A stretch of DNA of 64,000 bases from contig NHTQ01000001.1 of assembly GCA_002166865.1 (NCBI GenBank), positions 248,001-312,000 of the forward strand, read 5' to 3'. Of this stretch, positions 34,178-45,100 are shown one piece after another. A program made the position numbers and the translations under genes. The notes beneath the pieces were generated by a model. That model worked only from the letters and a program-made list of their open reading frames with translations, made no database searches and had not been told where the DNA came from. The DNA comes from Rhodobacteraceae bacterium WFHF2C18. Lineage in GTDB: Bacteria; Pseudomonadota; Alphaproteobacteria; Rhodobacterales; Rhodobacteraceae. Numbering within the stretch: position 1 is the stretch's first letter; each line of letters opens with the position of its first letter.

Positions 34178-34540
34178 TTACATGAAGCCCAGTTCGAGCC
34201 GTGCCTCGTCGGTCATCATGTCCATGCCCCAGGGCGGATCCCAGACAAGGAACACGTCGACCTGTTTGACCCCCGGGGTGGGCTCGATCGCCTCGGCCAC
34301 CCAGCCCGGCATCTCGCCGGCGACGGGGCAGCCCGGCGCGGTCAGGGTCATGATGACCTTGACCTCGTTTTCGTCGTTGATCTCGATGGTGTAGATCAGG
34401 CCCAGATCGTAGATGTTGACCGGGATCTCCGGGTCGTAGACCGACCGGCACGCCTCGACGATCTGGTCATAGAGGGGATGATCGGTGCTGGAGGGCGCGA
34501 TCAGCGGCGCGCCTTCTACGGGATCGGGACTCTGCGTCAT
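34178..34540 (-). CDS. DUF59/MIP18 family Fe-S assembly protein (SufT-like)
   Basis: A 120-residue soluble protein of the DUF59 family. The core reads SVYDPEIPVNIYDLGLIYTIEI, followed by MTLTAPGCPVAGEMPGWV with the conserved Cys, and VWDPPWGMDMMTDEARLELGF at the end. Family members (SufT, PaaD, MIP18) help mature Fe-S proteins. In this order the gene usually belongs to the suf operon; here it stands alone, about 50 bp before the SatD-like gene. Role as a SufT-like maturation factor is inferred from the family. Confidence 0.9.
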   Translation of the reverse strand: MTQSPDPVEGAPLIAPSSTDHPLYDQIVEACRSVYDPEIPVNIYDLGLIYTIEINDENEVKVIMTLTAPGCPVAGEMPGWVAEAIEPTPGVKQVDVFLVWDPPWGMDMMTDEARLELGFM

Positions 34541-34682
34541 GTCGCCACCTGCGTTCTATCCTGAGCGAACATATAAGTTTTCTGGCACTCTCCGTCCAGA
34601 GGGCTATCGGCCTGCCGGCGCGATCCCGCGGCCGACGACTTTGCCGGATGCGGCCCGGCAGGGCAGGGCGCGATCGGGCGCG

Positions 34683-36110
34683 TCACACCTTGCTCTTGCT
34701 CTTGGACGTGGTTGTCTTGCGGCGGCGGATCGGGGCGGGGCGCACCTGGCTTTCGATCTGGTCGTAGAGCCGCCCCGCGATGTTCTTGTCGGTGGATTTC
34801 TCGATCCCCTCGAAGCCCGGCGAGGAGTTCACCTCCAGGACCTTGGGGCCGGCTTCCGAGCGCAGCAGGTCCACCCCGGCCATGTTCAAATCGAAGGCCT
34901 TGGCGGCACGGAGCGCCGTCTCGCGTTCCTCACGGGTGATGCGCACCGACTTGGCCGACCCGCCACGATGCAGGTTGGAGCGGAAATCGCCCTCCGCGCC
35001 GGTGCGCTTCATCGCGGCGACCACCTTGTTGCCCACCACGAGGCAGCGGATGTCCTCGCCCGCGGCTTCCTTCACGAAATCCTGCACCAGGAAATTGGCC
35101 TTGAGCCCGCGGAAGGCGTCGATCACCGACTCCGCCGCCTTCTTCGTCTCGGCCAGCACGACGCCCTTGCCCTGCGTGGATTCCAGCAGTTTCACGATCA
35201 GCGGCGCGGTCCCCACCAGCCCGATCAGGTTTCCGGTGTCCTTGGGGCTGGCGGCGAAGGCGGTGTTGGGCATGCCGACGCGCGCGCGCGCCATGAGCTG
35301 ATGGGCATAGAGCTTGTCCCGGCTGGCCGAGATCCCGTGGGAGGGGTTCACGCAGTAGGTGCCGATGGTTTCGAACTGCCGCACGATGGCGGTGCCGTAG
35401 GGCGTGATGGAGGCGCCGATCCGGGGGATGACCGCGTCGAAGCGCGGCAGGCGCTTGCCGTCGTAGTGCACCTCGGGCGCCATGGCGTTGATCGCCATGT
35501 AGCAGCGCGTGGTGTTGATGACCTCCACCGTGTGCCCGCGCTTCTCGCCCTCCTCCACCAGGCGGCGGGTGGAATAGTTGTCCTCGCGGCTGAGCACGGC
35601 GATGCGCAGGTCGCGGTTGGGCTGTGCCTGGCGCATCTTGGCGGTGTGATAGACATCATAGCTCAGTTCCGGCTGCAGGAAGCGGTCGGTCGCGACGATC
35701 GTGATGTGATCCTTCAGCGCCTGCCGGCCCAGCAGCATCCGGCTGGTCATGGTGGAGCGGTTGGTCAGCGTCAGCTCGATCGGCCAGCTGTCGCCGTTCA
35801 CGGACAGGGTGCTTTCGATGACATAGCGCAACTCGCGTTCGCCGTTGGAACTGGCCACCTCGCGCCGGTCCAGGATGGGGGCCGAGCAGGGAATGATCAG
35901 GTCGTCGCGACCCGGAATCGGGTGCACGGTGAAACGCACCTTGGGCTTGGAGGCCGGCCCGAAGGTCTCGATGTCGAAGGCATGCAGGGCCGAGGTGCGC
36001 GCCCCGGTGTCCACTTTCGCCCGCAGCGCGGGAACGCCGAGATCGGGCAGCGATATCCACTCCTCCCATCCGAATTGCAGGGTCTGCGATTCTTCGTCGG
36101 GAGTGGTCAT
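34683..36110 (-). CDS. rimK: Fused retropepsin-like (RimB-type) and RimK ATP-grasp ligase
   Basis: A 475-residue two-domain protein. Residues 1-150 match the 'ATP-dependent zinc protease' family (retropepsin-like; [16 protein letters not shown] with the Asp-Thr-Gly motif, and [10 protein letters not shown]). Residues 165-455 are a RimK-type ATP-grasp ligase ([87 protein letters not shown]). RimK adds glutamate to ribosomal protein S6; in other bacteria a separate RimB protease accompanies it. The C-terminal tail is basic ([14 protein letters not shown]). GGAGG lies upstream of the ATG at 36110. Divergent from tgt. Confidence 0.9.
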   Translation of the reverse strand: MTTPDEESQTLQFGWEEWISLPDLGVPALRAKVDTGARTSALHAFDIETFGPASKPKVRFTVHPIPGRDDLIIPCSAPILDRREVASSNGERELRYVIESTLSVNGDSWPIELTLTNRSTMTSRMLLGRQALKDHITIVATDRFLQPELSYDVYHTAKMRQAQPNRDLRIAVLSREDNYSTRRLVEEGEKRGHTVEVINTTRCYMAINAMAPEVHYDGKRLPRFDAVIPRIGASITPYGTAIVRQFETIGTYCVNPSHGISASRDKLYAHQLMARARVGMPNTAFAASPKDTGNLIGLVGTAPLIVKLLESTQGKGVVLAETKKAAESVIDAFRGLKANFLVQDFVKEAAGEDIRCLVVGNKVVAAMKRTGAEGDFRSNLHRGGSAKSVRITREERETALRAAKAFDLNMAGVDLLRSEAGPKVLEVNSSPGFEGIEKSTDKNIAGRLYDQIESQVRPAPIRRRKTTTSKSKSKV

Positions 36111-36178
36111 CGGCGCTGCCTCCTTGGCATTCGTCGGGAATCGTCCGATATGGAACGATCGGCAAACATGGGGTTCAG

Positions 36179-37309
36179 ATGACAGCATCATTCGGCTTCA
36201 AACTCAAGGCCACCGACGGCCGGGCCCGCCTGGGCGAGATCGAGACGCCACGGGGCCGAATCCGCACCCCGGCCTTCATGCCCGTGGGCACCGCCGGCAC
36301 CGTCAAGGCGATGCTGCCCGAAAGCGTGGCCGCCACCGGTGCCGACATCGTGCTTGGCAATACCTATCACCTCATGCTGCGCCCCGGTGCCGAGCGGGTG
36401 GCGCGGTTGGGCGGCTTGCACGCCTTCATGAACTGGCGGCGCCCGATCCTGACGGACTCCGGCGGGTTCCAGGTGATGAGCCTGGCCGGGCTGCGGAAGC
36501 TGACCGAGAAGGGGGTCACCTTCAAGAGCCATATCGACGGCGCCCGCTTCGAGCTTACCCCCGAACGGTCGATGGAGATCCAGCGCCTGCTGGGCTCGGA
36601 CATCGTGATGTGCTTCGACGAATGCCCCGCGCTGCCCGCCGACACCGCCGAGGTGGCCCGCGCCATGCGGCTGTCCATGCGCTGGGCCGAACGCTCCAGG
36701 GCGGCCTTCGGCGAGCCGACGGGGCCCGCGCTGTTCGGCATCCAGCAGGGCGGCCTGGACCGCGACCTGCGCGCCGAAAGCGCCGAGCGGCTGCGCGAGA
36801 TCGGCTTCGAGGGCTACGCGGTGGGCGGGCTGGCCGTCGGCGAGGGCCAGGCGGCGATGTTCGGGGTGCTGGACTACGCGCCCCAGATGCTGCCGGCCGA
36901 CAAGCCGCGCTACCTGATGGGCGTGGGCAAGCCCGACGACATCGTGGGCGCGGTGAAACGCGGCATCGACATGATGGACTGCGTCCTGCCCACCCGGTCG
37001 GGCCGGACGGGTCAGGCCTTCACCCGGCGCGGGGTGGTGAACCTCAAGAACGCGCGCCACGCCGACGACCCCCGGCCGCTGGACGCGGGCTGCGCCTGCC
37101 CGGCCTGCCGCGGCTATTCGCGCGCCTACCTGCACCACGTCTTGCGCGCGGGCGAGATGATCTCGGGCATGCTGCTGACCTGGCACAACCTGCAATACTA
37201 CCAGGACCTGATGGCGGAGATGTGCGCGGCCATCGCCGCGGGGCGGTTCGAGGCGTTCGAGGCCGGCTTTCACGAAACCCGCGCGGCGGGGGACATCGCG
37301 CCGACCTAA
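36179..37309 (+). CDS. tgt: tRNA-guanine transglycosylase (queuine tRNA-ribosyltransferase)
   Basis: A 376-residue enzyme that exchanges guanine-34 for preQ1 in tRNAs with GUN anticodons. The TIM-barrel motifs are [12 protein letters not shown] (catalytic Asp), [35 protein letters not shown] and [18 protein letters not shown]. The zinc site is [16 protein letters not shown] (three Cys, one His). The length is standard. No queuosine synthesis genes are adjacent. A stem-loop follows at 37356-37380. Confidence 0.96.
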   Translation: MTASFGFKLKATDGRARLGEIETPRGRIRTPAFMPVGTAGTVKAMLPESVAATGADIVLGNTYHLMLRPGAERVARLGGLHAFMNWRRPILTDSGGFQVMSLAGLRKLTEKGVTFKSHIDGARFELTPERSMEIQRLLGSDIVMCFDECPALPADTAEVARAMRLSMRWAERSRAAFGEPTGPALFGIQQGGLDRDLRAESAERLREIGFEGYAVGGLAVGEGQAAMFGVLDYAPQMLPADKPRYLMGVGKPDDIVGAVKRGIDMMDCVLPTRSGRTGQAFTRRGVVNLKNARHADDPRPLDAGCACPACRGYSRAYLHHVLRAGEMISGMLLTWHNLQYYQDLMAEMCAAIAAGRFEAFEAGFHETRAAGDIAPT

Positions 37310-37355
37310 GCCGGGAGACGGCCCGCACGCCGCCTGCGCGGCCTGGTCGGTGCCC

Positions 37356-37380
37356 GCCGGCCGGGAAGATCCCCGCCGGC
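37356..37380. terminator. Stem-loop after tgt
   Basis: GCCGGC-C-GGG, loop AAGAT, CCC-C-GCCGGC: a stem of nine pairs with one C-C mismatch, between tgt and the convergent FkbM remnant. No T tract follows, so its strength is uncertain. Confidence 0.45.
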
Positions 37381-37388
37381 CCGTAGGA

Positions 37389-37850
37389 TCACTTGAGCCG
37401 CTCGAAGACGACGATGTCGGCGGCCGAGTGCTTCTGGTGGTAGAAGAACCCCTGCCGGTGCATGCCCTCGAAGGTCCGGCGGATGCCCTCGCCGCCGTAG
37501 ACGCGGGTGTGCAGCTCCATCATCACGTGCCTGACCCCGCTCAGGTCCGAACTGCCGAAAAGGTCCGCCTCGCCGCCCTCGATGTCGCAGGCGATCACGT
37601 CCGGTCGGTGCTCCGCGACAAGCTCGGAAAGACGCACCGCCGGCACGTCGCAGACCGGCCCGTCGTGCCCGTCGGGTCGTGCCAGCGACGACGACCAGAA
37701 CGGGTCGGTGACATAGAAGGGGAGCGTGCCACCCGGCGGCGCGGGCGCGTCCCCGGGCAGTGCGACCGCGTTGATTACCTGCGCCGTGCCTATGTCGCTG
37801 ATTAGCTCCAGCAGCCGCGCCGGGCTTGAGAATGCGGCTCGGCAACCTTT
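37389..37850 (-). pseudogene. 5'-truncated FkbM family methyltransferase remnant
   Basis: The reading frame ends with about 150 residues that look like the C-terminal two thirds of an FkbM SAM-dependent methyltransferase. These include VINAVALPG followed by LPFYVTDPFWSSSL, then DVPAVRLSEL, VIACDIEGGEADLF, VMMELH and the end HSAADIVVFERLK. The N-terminal glycine-rich SAM-binding segment expected before this is missing. Upstream codons (to 38024, antisense to the lon start) do not look like protein, and no ribosome site is apparent. I read it as a decayed gene cut off by, or displaced against, lon. A short functional protein cannot be excluded. Confidence 0.6.
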
Positions 37851-38011
37851 GGCGATGCCGGCCCTTGCCGGCACCGTCGCCTGCGGGCATTGTGGGCGGA
37901 ACGAGGTTGAAACGGGGCCGGGACAGCCCCACTTTAACCATCTGAAAACGGAGAGGGCCGTGGCCGCCGCCAGAGGGGCCGGCGCCCTCTTGCCAAGAAC
38001 AGGATACGAGC

Positions 38012-40420
38012 ATGCCAGAAACACTCAACGCATCCTACCCCGTGCTGCCGCTGCGCGACATCGTGGTCTTTCCCCACATGATCGTGCCGCTTTTCGTGGG
38101 TCGCGACAAATCGGTCCGCGCGCTCGAGGAAGTGATGCAGGACGACAAGCAGATCCTGCTGTCTAGCCAGATGGACGCAACCGAGGACGAGCCCACCCCC
38201 GAGGGCATCTACCGCACCGGCGTCCTGGCCAATGTGCTGCAGCTTCTCAAGCTGCCAGACGGCACCGTGAAGGTGCTGGTGGAAGGCGTGAAGCGGGTGC
38301 ACATCACCGAGTACGTGGAAAACGCGGACTTCTTCGAGGCGCGCATCGAGGACCTGGCCGAAATGCCGGGCGACGCCGCGACCATCGAGGCGCTTCTGCG
38401 CACCGTGGGCGACGAGTTCGAGCGCTACGCCAAGGTCAAGAAGAACATCCCCGAAGAGGCGCTGACCGCCGTGGCCGAAAGCGACGAGCCCGCCAAGCTG
38501 GCGGATCTGGTCGCGGGCCATCTGGGCATCGAGGTCGCCCAGAAGCAGGAACTTCTGGAGACGTTGAGCGTCAGCGAACGGCTGGAGAAGGTCTATGGCC
38601 TGATGCAGGGCGAGATGAGCGTCCTGCAGGTCGAGAAGAAGATCAAGACGCGCGTCAAGTCCCAGATGGAGAAGACGCAGCGCGAGTATTACCTGAATGA
38701 GCAGATGAAGGCCATTCAGAAGGAACTCGGCGACGGCGAGGACGGCGAGGGCGAAATCGCCGAACTCGAACAGAAGATCGAGGAAACCAAGCTGTCCAAG
38801 GAGGCCCGCGAGAAGGCGGAGGCCGAGCTCAAGAAGCTCAAGAACATGAGCCCGATGAGCGCCGAGGCGACGGTCGTGCGCAACTACCTGGACTGGATCC
38901 TCTCGATCCCCTGGGGCAAGAAGAGCCGCGTGAAGAAGGACCTGGGCCGCGCCGAAAAGATCCTCGACGACGACCACTACGGCCTGGAAAAGGTCAAGGA
39001 GCGGATCGTCGAATACCTGGCCGTGCAGCAGCGCAGCAAGAAGCTGAAGGGGCCGATCCTGTGCCTCGTCGGCCCGCCGGGCGTTGGCAAGACCTCGCTG
39101 GGCGAGTCGGTGGCGCGTGCCACGGGCCGCGAGTTCATCCGCATCTCGCTGGGCGGCGTGCGCGATGAATCGGAAATCCGCGGCCACCGCCGGACCTACA
39201 TCGGCTCGATGCCGGGCAAGATCATCCAGGCGCTGAAGAAGGCCAAGACGACGAACCCGCTGATCCTGCTCGACGAGATCGACAAGATGGGGCAGGACTT
39301 CCGCGGGGATCCGGCCTCGGCCATGCTGGAGGTGCTCGATCCCGAGCAGAACGCGACCTTCGTCGATCACTACCTTGAGGTGGAATACGACCTCAGCAAC
39401 GTGATGTTCCTGACCACGGCGAATTCCTACACCATGCCGGAGCCGCTGAAGGACCGGATGGAGATCATCCCGCTGGCGGGCTACACCGAGGACGAGAAGC
39501 GCGAGATCGCCAAGCAGCACCTGTTGCCCAAGCAGATCAAGAACCACGGCCTGAAGAAGGGCGAGTTCGAGATCACGGATGCCGCGCTGACCGAGATCAT
39601 CCGCACCTACACCCGCGAGGCGGGCGTGCGGAACCTGGAGCGCGAGATCGCCAAGGTGGTGCGCAAGGCGGTGACCATGATCGTCAAGCGCGAGGCCGAG
39701 GCGGTGACCGTCACGCCGGAGAACCTGGACGACTTCCTGGGCGTCAAGAAGTTCAAGTACGGCCTGGCCGAGGAACGCGACCAGGTGGGCGTGGTCACGG
39801 GGCTGGCCTATACCAGCGTCGGTGGCGAGCTTCTCAACATCGAGGCGCTGCGCCTGCCCGGCAAGGGCCGGATGAAAACGACCGGCACGCTGGGCGACGT
39901 GATGAAGGAATCCATCGACGCCGCCAGTTCCTACGTGCGCTCCATCGCGCCCGAGATCGGGGTGAAGCCGCCGCGCTTCGAGAAGTGGGACATCCACGTC
40001 CACGTGCCCGAGGGCGCCACGCCCAAGGACGGGCCGAGCGCGGGTCTGGCGATGGTGACCTCCATCGTCTCGGTGCTGACCGGGATCCCGGTGCGCAAGG
40101 ACATCGCGATGACCGGCGAGGTCACGCTGCGCGGCAATGCCCTGCCGATCGGCGGGCTGAAGGAGAAGCTGCTGGCGGCGCTTCGGGGCGGGATCAAGAC
40201 GGTGCTGATCCCCGAGGAGAACGAGAAGGATCTCAAGGAGATCCCCGACAACGTCAAGGAGGGGCTCACCATCATCCCGGTGGCCCATGTTCGCGACGTG
40301 CTCGATCATGCGCTGGTGCGCCAGCCCGAGCCGGTCGAATGGGACGAGGCGGCCGAGGAGGCCGCCGCGGCCGAAGCCGCGCTCAAGGACAGCGAAGGGC
40401 AGGCCGCCACGGCGCACTGA
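38012..40420 (+). CDS. lon: ATP-dependent protease La (Lon)
   Basis: An 802-residue AAA+ serine protease that degrades misfolded and regulatory proteins in the cytoplasm. The N-domain starts [20 protein letters not shown] and is followed by a long coiled coil (to about 300). The AAA+ module has Walker [10 protein letters not shown] (near residue 354) and Walker [11 protein letters not shown]. The protease domain has Ser676 in [11 protein letters not shown] and Lys near 719 in [13 protein letters not shown]. Length is standard. It ends in a strong intrinsic terminator at 40444-40474. Confidence 0.97.
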   Translation: MPETLNASYPVLPLRDIVVFPHMIVPLFVGRDKSVRALEEVMQDDKQILLSSQMDATEDEPTPEGIYRTGVLANVLQLLKLPDGTVKVLVEGVKRVHITEYVENADFFEARIEDLAEMPGDAATIEALLRTVGDEFERYAKVKKNIPEEALTAVAESDEPAKLADLVAGHLGIEVAQKQELLETLSVSERLEKVYGLMQGEMSVLQVEKKIKTRVKSQMEKTQREYYLNEQMKAIQKELGDGEDGEGEIAELEQKIEETKLSKEAREKAEAELKKLKNMSPMSAEATVVRNYLDWILSIPWGKKSRVKKDLGRAEKILDDDHYGLEKVKERIVEYLAVQQRSKKLKGPILCLVGPPGVGKTSLGESVARATGREFIRISLGGVRDESEIRGHRRTYIGSMPGKIIQALKKAKTTNPLILLDEIDKMGQDFRGDPASAMLEVLDPEQNATFVDHYLEVEYDLSNVMFLTTANSYTMPEPLKDRMEIIPLAGYTEDEKREIAKQHLLPKQIKNHGLKKGEFEITDAALTEIIRTYTREAGVRNLEREIAKVVRKAVTMIVKREAEAVTVTPENLDDFLGVKKFKYGLAEERDQVGVVTGLAYTSVGGELLNIEALRLPGKGRMKTTGTLGDVMKESIDAASSYVRSIAPEIGVKPPRFEKWDIHVHVPEGATPKDGPSAGLAMVTSIVSVLTGIPVRKDIAMTGEVTLRGNALPIGGLKEKLLAALRGGIKTVLIPEENEKDLKEIPDNVKEGLTIIPVAHVRDVLDHALVRQPEPVEWDEAAEEAAAAEAALKDSEGQAATAH

Positions 40421-40443
40421 CCCGTCCGCTATCGCGAAAGAGA

Positions 40444-40474
40444 AACGCGGCGCAGCCCCTGCGCCGCGTTTTTT
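40444..40474 (+). terminator. Rho-independent terminator of lon
   Basis: AACGCGGCGCAG, loop CCC, CTGCGCCGCGTT, followed by TTTT. The perfect 12-bp stem with a T run starts 24 bp after the lon stop and is the clearest terminator in the window. Confidence 0.92.
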
Positions 40475-40600
40475 GTGCCCGTGCGGCGCTTCGCGGTCCG
40501 GTGCGGTGAACGCGCGGCTGGAAACGACGGGCCTCACAGGTTAGGCTTGTCCCCGGCACGGCGCAGACCGGCAGGCAACAGACCGATACGAGGCCAGCAG

Positions 40601-41056
40601 ATGACCACCCGCAAGACCACGCCAACAACGGCCAAGGCGCCGCGCAAGACCACGGCGCCGGCGCGGACCACCCCCGCGCCGAAGACCACCACGGCCAAGC
40701 CCAAGACCGCCGCGGCCGGCGCCAAGGCCGCGCCGGCGCCCAAGGTGGTCAGCGAGACCGCGCCGGTCGTCTCCGCCCCCGACCTCAAGAAGAAGGAGCT
40801 GCTGGATCGCGTGGTCGAACGCTCGGGCGTGAAGAAGAAATTCGCCAAACCCGTCGTCGAGGCCATGATGGACGTCCTTGGCGAAGCCATCGCCGAGGGC
40901 CGCGAGATGAACCTGCAGCCCCTGGGCAAGGTCAAGCACCAGCGCACCAAGGACATGGCGAAGGCGCGCGTGACGGTGGCCAAGATCCGGCAGAACAAAA
41001 GTGCCGCCCCGGCCCTGGATAAGGCAAAAGATAAGGTTGCAGACGGGGCCGAGTGA
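40601..41056 (+). CDS. HU-family DNA-binding protein with histone-H1-like N-terminal tail
   Basis: A 151-residue nucleoid protein. Residues 1-55 are rich in Thr, Ala, Lys and Pro (RKTTPTTAKAPRKTTAPARTT), like eukaryotic H1 tails. Residues 60-130 fold as HU (KKKELLDRVVERSGVKKKFAKPVVEAMMDVLGEAIAEGREMNLQPLGKVKHQR). The C-terminus is Lys/Ala-rich. The HU arm sequence is shortened compared with classical HU. It would bend or compact DNA. GAGG lies about 9 nt before the ATG at 40601. A candidate promoter for the following tRNA overlaps its stop. Confidence 0.87.
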   Translation: MTTRKTTPTTAKAPRKTTAPARTTPAPKTTTAKPKTAAAGAKAAPAPKVVSETAPVVSAPDLKKKELLDRVVERSGVKKKFAKPVVEAMMDVLGEAIAEGREMNLQPLGKVKHQRTKDMAKARVTVAKIRQNKSAAPALDKAKDKVADGAE

Positions 41057-41065
41057 CGCTAAATA
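41037..41065 (+). promoter_or_regulatory. Candidate promoter of tRNA-Val(CAC)
   Basis: TTGCAG (41037-41042), 17 bp, TAAATA (41060-41065), ending 10 bp before the tRNA. It overlaps the end of the HU-like gene. Confidence 0.5.
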
Positions 41066-41075
41066 GCGCGCCAGT

Positions 41076-41150
41076 GGGTGATTAGCTCAGTGGTAGAGCG
41101 CTTCGTTCACATCGAAGATGTCAGAAGTTCGAATCTTCTATCACCCACCA
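41076..41150 (+). tRNA. tRNA-Val (anticodon CAC)
   Basis: A 75-nt cloverleaf. The acceptor is GGGTGAT/ATCACCC, the D arm GCTCAGTGGTAGAGC, and the anticodon stem CTTCG/CGAAG with loop TTCACAT. The T arm is AGAAG-TTCGAAT-CTTCT, and CCA is encoded at the 3' end. Anticodon CAC reads GUG. Confidence 0.95.
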
Positions 41151-41188
41151 TTGCCACCATTTTTTTTCGACGTGACGGGGCGGCACGG

Positions 41189-41764
41189 ATGAGCGGCCTG
41201 CCCGAACTCTGGATCCTGCGTCACGGCCAGACCGAATGGAACGCCGAGGAACGCCTGCAGGGCCGCCTGGACAGTCCCCTGACGCCCCTGGGCCTGCGAC
41301 AGGCGCGCGCGCAGGGCGCGATCCTGCGCCGGGTCTTGCCGGGCCACGCTCGCGTTCTGTGCAGTCCGGCGTCGCGCGCCTGGCGGACGGCCAAGATCGC
41401 GCTGGCCGACCTGGCGCTGCGGCCCGAGCCCGCCCCGGCGCTGCAGGAAATCGACCTGGGTCGCTGGCAGGGCCGGACCGTGGCCGAGATCCGGGGCGAG
41501 AACCCGCATCTTCCGGCCGACGACCCCCACCTGTGGAAATTCGACGCCCCGGGCGGCGAAAGCCTGCCGCAGATGGAAGCGCGGCTGAAGGATCTTCTGC
41601 ACGTGCTGACGGGGCCGACGGTGCTGGTCACGCACGGCGTCACCTCGCGCGTGCTGCGCTGCTTGGCCCTTGGGCGGCCGGGGCGGGAGCTGTCACAGAT
41701 GCCGGGCGGGCAGGGGGTGGTGCACCACCTGTGGGACGGCCGGGCACGCGTCCTGCAGCCGTGA
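41189..41764 (+). CDS. Histidine phosphatase family protein (phosphoglycerate mutase-like)
   Basis: A 191-residue protein of the branch-1 histidine phosphatase superfamily. The phospho-accepting His lies in WILRHGQTEWN near the N-terminus, the acid in EIDLGRWQGRT, and the second His in VTHGVTSRVLRC. Family members dephosphorylate sugar phosphates, nucleotides or cobalamin precursors; the substrate here is unknown. I start at ATG 41189 (MSGLPELW); the frame is open back into the tRNA but that part is not protein. It lies 38 nt after tRNA-Val. Confidence 0.88.
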   Translation: MSGLPELWILRHGQTEWNAEERLQGRLDSPLTPLGLRQARAQGAILRRVLPGHARVLCSPASRAWRTAKIALADLALRPEPAPALQEIDLGRWQGRTVAEIRGENPHLPADDPHLWKFDAPGGESLPQMEARLKDLLHVLTGPTVLVTHGVTSRVLRCLALGRPGRELSQMPGGQGVVHHLWDGRARVLQP

Positions 41765-41794
41765 TCAGATTCGAATCGCCCGGGGCGCCCGGCG

Positions 41795-41926
41795 TCACAT
41801 CGATGGCATCATCATCTGCAGCCGGTCCAGCCAGTCGGCGCCGCCCGCGGCCCAGAGAACCAGTGCCGGCAACACGATCAGAAAGCCGGTGACGAGCAAC
41901 ATCGCGCTGAAGAAGCCCTTGAACAT
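41795..41926 (-). CDS. Small single-span membrane protein (43 aa)
   Basis: An open frame of 43 residues with a strong ribosome site: AAGGAGGTG is centred about 6-7 nt before the ATG at 41926. The sequence begins MFKGFFSAM, then has one hydrophobic helix (about residues 9-27, LLVTGFLIVLPALVLWAAG) and a short tail DWLDRLQMMMPSM. The predicted topology is a basic cytoplasmic start with one membrane span. I recognise no family. It occupies the 311-bp gap between the phosphatase and tRNA-Val(TAC). The Shine-Dalgarno sequence and helix support it; short length limits certainty. Confidence 0.6.
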   Translation of the reverse strand: MFKGFFSAMLLVTGFLIVLPALVLWAAGGADWLDRLQMMMPSM

Positions 41927-42075
41927 CCACACCTCCTTGCCTTGCGCGGCAAGAGATAGGCCGCTGGTGGAACCGGGCCATCGCGGCGGCCTACATGCGC
42001 CAACCTGTCGCAGGTGATCCCGCGGCCCGGAGGGCCTTGCACGCCCGCGCCGGGCTGGGTAAGACCGCCGTCACC

Positions 42076-42151
<76 letters not shown>

Positions 42152-42164
42152 CCCCGTCACCGTC

Positions 42165-45100
42165 TCAGGCGCCCGGCGCCGCTGCGGCCCGCCGGTTGCC
42201 CGCGCCACGCCGGCCGCGGAACAGCCGCGCGAACAGGCCGCGGCGCAGGCGCTCGCCCAGCATGAGCATCGCCGGCGTGACCACCAGGGTCAGGACCGTG
42301 GCCACCACCAGCCCGCCGGCGATGGCCGAACTCAGTTCGGTCCACCACTGGGTGGAGGGCGCGCCGTAGACGATCTCGCGGCGCAGGAAGTCGATGTTCA
42401 CGCCCACCACCATGGGCATGAGGCCCAGAACCGTGGTCACGGTGGTCAGGACCACCGGCCGCAGGCGCTGCGCGCCGGTCCGCAGGGCGGCTTCGCGCGG
42501 CGGCATCCCCTCGGCCCGCAGCGCGTTGTAAGTGTCGATCAGCACGATGTTGTTATTGACCACGATGCCCGCCAGCGCGATCACCCCGATCCCGCCCATC
42601 ACCACGCCGAAGGGCCGGCCCGTGACCAGCAGGCCGAGCAGAACGCCCGCGATCGAGAAGACGATGGCGCTCATCACCACGAAGGCCTGGTAGAAGCTGT
42701 TGAACTGCGTCACCAGGATCAGCGTCATCAGGAAGATCGCCGCGATGAAGGCCCGGGTCAGGAACTGGGTAGCCGCCCGCTGGTCCTCGGCCTCGCCGGC
42801 AAAGGACCAGGCCACGTCGGCGGGCAGGTCCGCCTCGGCCAAGGCTGCGCGCAGCGCCTCGATCTGGGCGCTGACCAGGCGTTCGGGGGCCACGTCGGCG
42901 GCCACGGTCGAAATGCGGCGTTGGTCGATGCGGGTGATCTCGCCCGAGCGCGGGACCGGCTCGAAGGTCACGAAATGCGCCACCGGCACCAACCCGCGGG
43001 AGGTGGGCACGCGCAGGTTCCGCAATTCCTCCAGCGTGCGGTCGCCGGACGGAAACCGCACCCGGATGTCCACCGCGCCCTCGGCATCGTCGGGGCGGTA
43101 ATCGGCCACCGTGATCCCCTGGGTCAGAAGCTGCACCGCCTGCCCCAGAAGGGTCACGTCCGCCCCGGCGCGGGCCGCCTCGGACCGGTCGAGGGCCACC
43201 CGCCACTCGACGCCGGGCAGGGGCCGGGAATCGGTGACGTCGGTGAAGCCGCCGATTTCCTCCATGCGGGTCAGGGCCGTCTCGATCACCTTGTCGCGGT
43301 CGGCGCGGTCGGGCCCGGCGATCTCCAGCCGGACGGGCTTGCCCTGGCCGGGGCCGTGCTGCTGGCTTTGCACCTGGACCTCGATGCCGGGTATGTCGGC
43401 CATGTCCCGGCGAATGCGCTCGGCGATCTGCGCGGCGGGGGCGCGCCTGTCCCAGTCGGTCAGTTCCAGCTGGATGGTGCCGATCACCTCGGCGTCCTGC
43501 TGGCGCGTGGACCCGGAGCGGGCGTAGACGCTGGCGATCCCCGCGCCGTCCAGCAGGCGCGTCTCGACCCGCCGCACCAGGGTGTCCTTCTCGAAGATCG
43601 AGAAATTGTCCCGCGCCCGGATCTGCACCTGCATGAAATCGGGCTCGACCTCGGGGAAGAAGGAGACCCCGTGCCCGAAGCTGCCGTATCCCATGAAGGC
43701 GAAACCCAGTCCGAGGATCGCCAGAACCACCGTGCGCCCCGGCCGCAGGATGGCCCATTCCAGCATCCGCGCATAACGCCCCGCCGGTCCCGGCGCGTCG
43801 CGGGGATCGCCGCGTTCGGCGGCGTGGATCTGCGCCCTCTCGCGGGCGCCGTGGGGCTGGCGACGGCCGATGATCCCGCCCAGCACGGGAATGAAGATCA
43901 GCGCCATGAACAGCGCGGCGGTCAAGGTCCCGATCACCGTGATGGGCAGGTATTTCATGAACTCGCCCACGGTGCCCGACCAGAACAGCAGCGGGAAGAA
44001 GACCGACAGCGTCGTGGCCGTGGAGGCGATGATGGGCCAGGCCATGCGCTTGGCCGCGGCGGCATAGGCCCGGCGCGGCGGGGCGCCCGCCTGCAGGTGG
44101 CGGTCGGCCAGTTCCACGCTGACGATCGCCCCGTCCACCAGCATCCCCACCACCAGGATGAGGCTGAACAGCACCACGATGTTCATCGTGTGCCCCATGA
44201 AGTAGAGCGCGGCCACGCCGGCCAGGAAGGCGCCGGGAATGGCCAGCCCCACCAGCGCCGAAGCGCGCAGCCCCAGCGCCCAGACCACCACGATCATCAC
44301 CAGCACCACCGCGGCGATGACGTTGGATTGCAGGTCGGAGAGGATGGTTTTCACCTGCTCGCTTTCGTCCTGCATGTAGTTCACGCGCACCGTCCCGGGC
44401 CAGTCGGCCCGCGCCGCCGCGATGGTCGCGCGCACGGCCGCCACGGTCTCGATGATGTTGGCGCCCACGCGTTTCTTCACCTCCAGCGCCAGGGCCGGCT
44501 GTCCGTTGATCCGCGCGAAGCCCGTGGGATCCTCGAAGGTCCGGCGCACGGTGGCCACGTCCGCGAAGGTGACCACGGTGTCGCCGCGCACCTTCACCGG
44601 CAGTTCCATCACGTCCTCCAGGTCTTCAATCAGGCCGGGCACCTTGAGGACGATCCGGCCCGCCGCGTTCTCGATCGCGCCGGCGGCGATCAGCCGGTTG
44701 TTGCGGCTGATCTGGCCGATGAGTTCGTCGAAGGTGATGTTGTAGGTCTCGAAAACGGTGGGATCGATCAGGACTTCCAGCAGTTCCTCGCGCGAGCCGC
44801 CGATGTCCACTTCCAGCACCCCGCGCAGGCTTTCCAGCCGGTCCTGGAGGTCGCGGGCAAGGCTGTTGAGGGTGCGCTCGGGCACGGGGCCGGACAGGAC
44901 GGCCGTGAGGATTGGGAAAAGGGCGGTGTTGATCTCGGTCACGACCGGTTCGCGGGCGTCCTCGGGCAGGTCGTTGCGCGCCTTGTCCACCGCCTCGCGG
45001 ACCTTGTCGAGCGCGGCCTCGGAGTCGAAGCCGGGTTCGAATTCCAGCTGGATGCTGGCATAGCCCTCGGCGGCGGTCGCGGTCATCTCGTCCAGACCGG

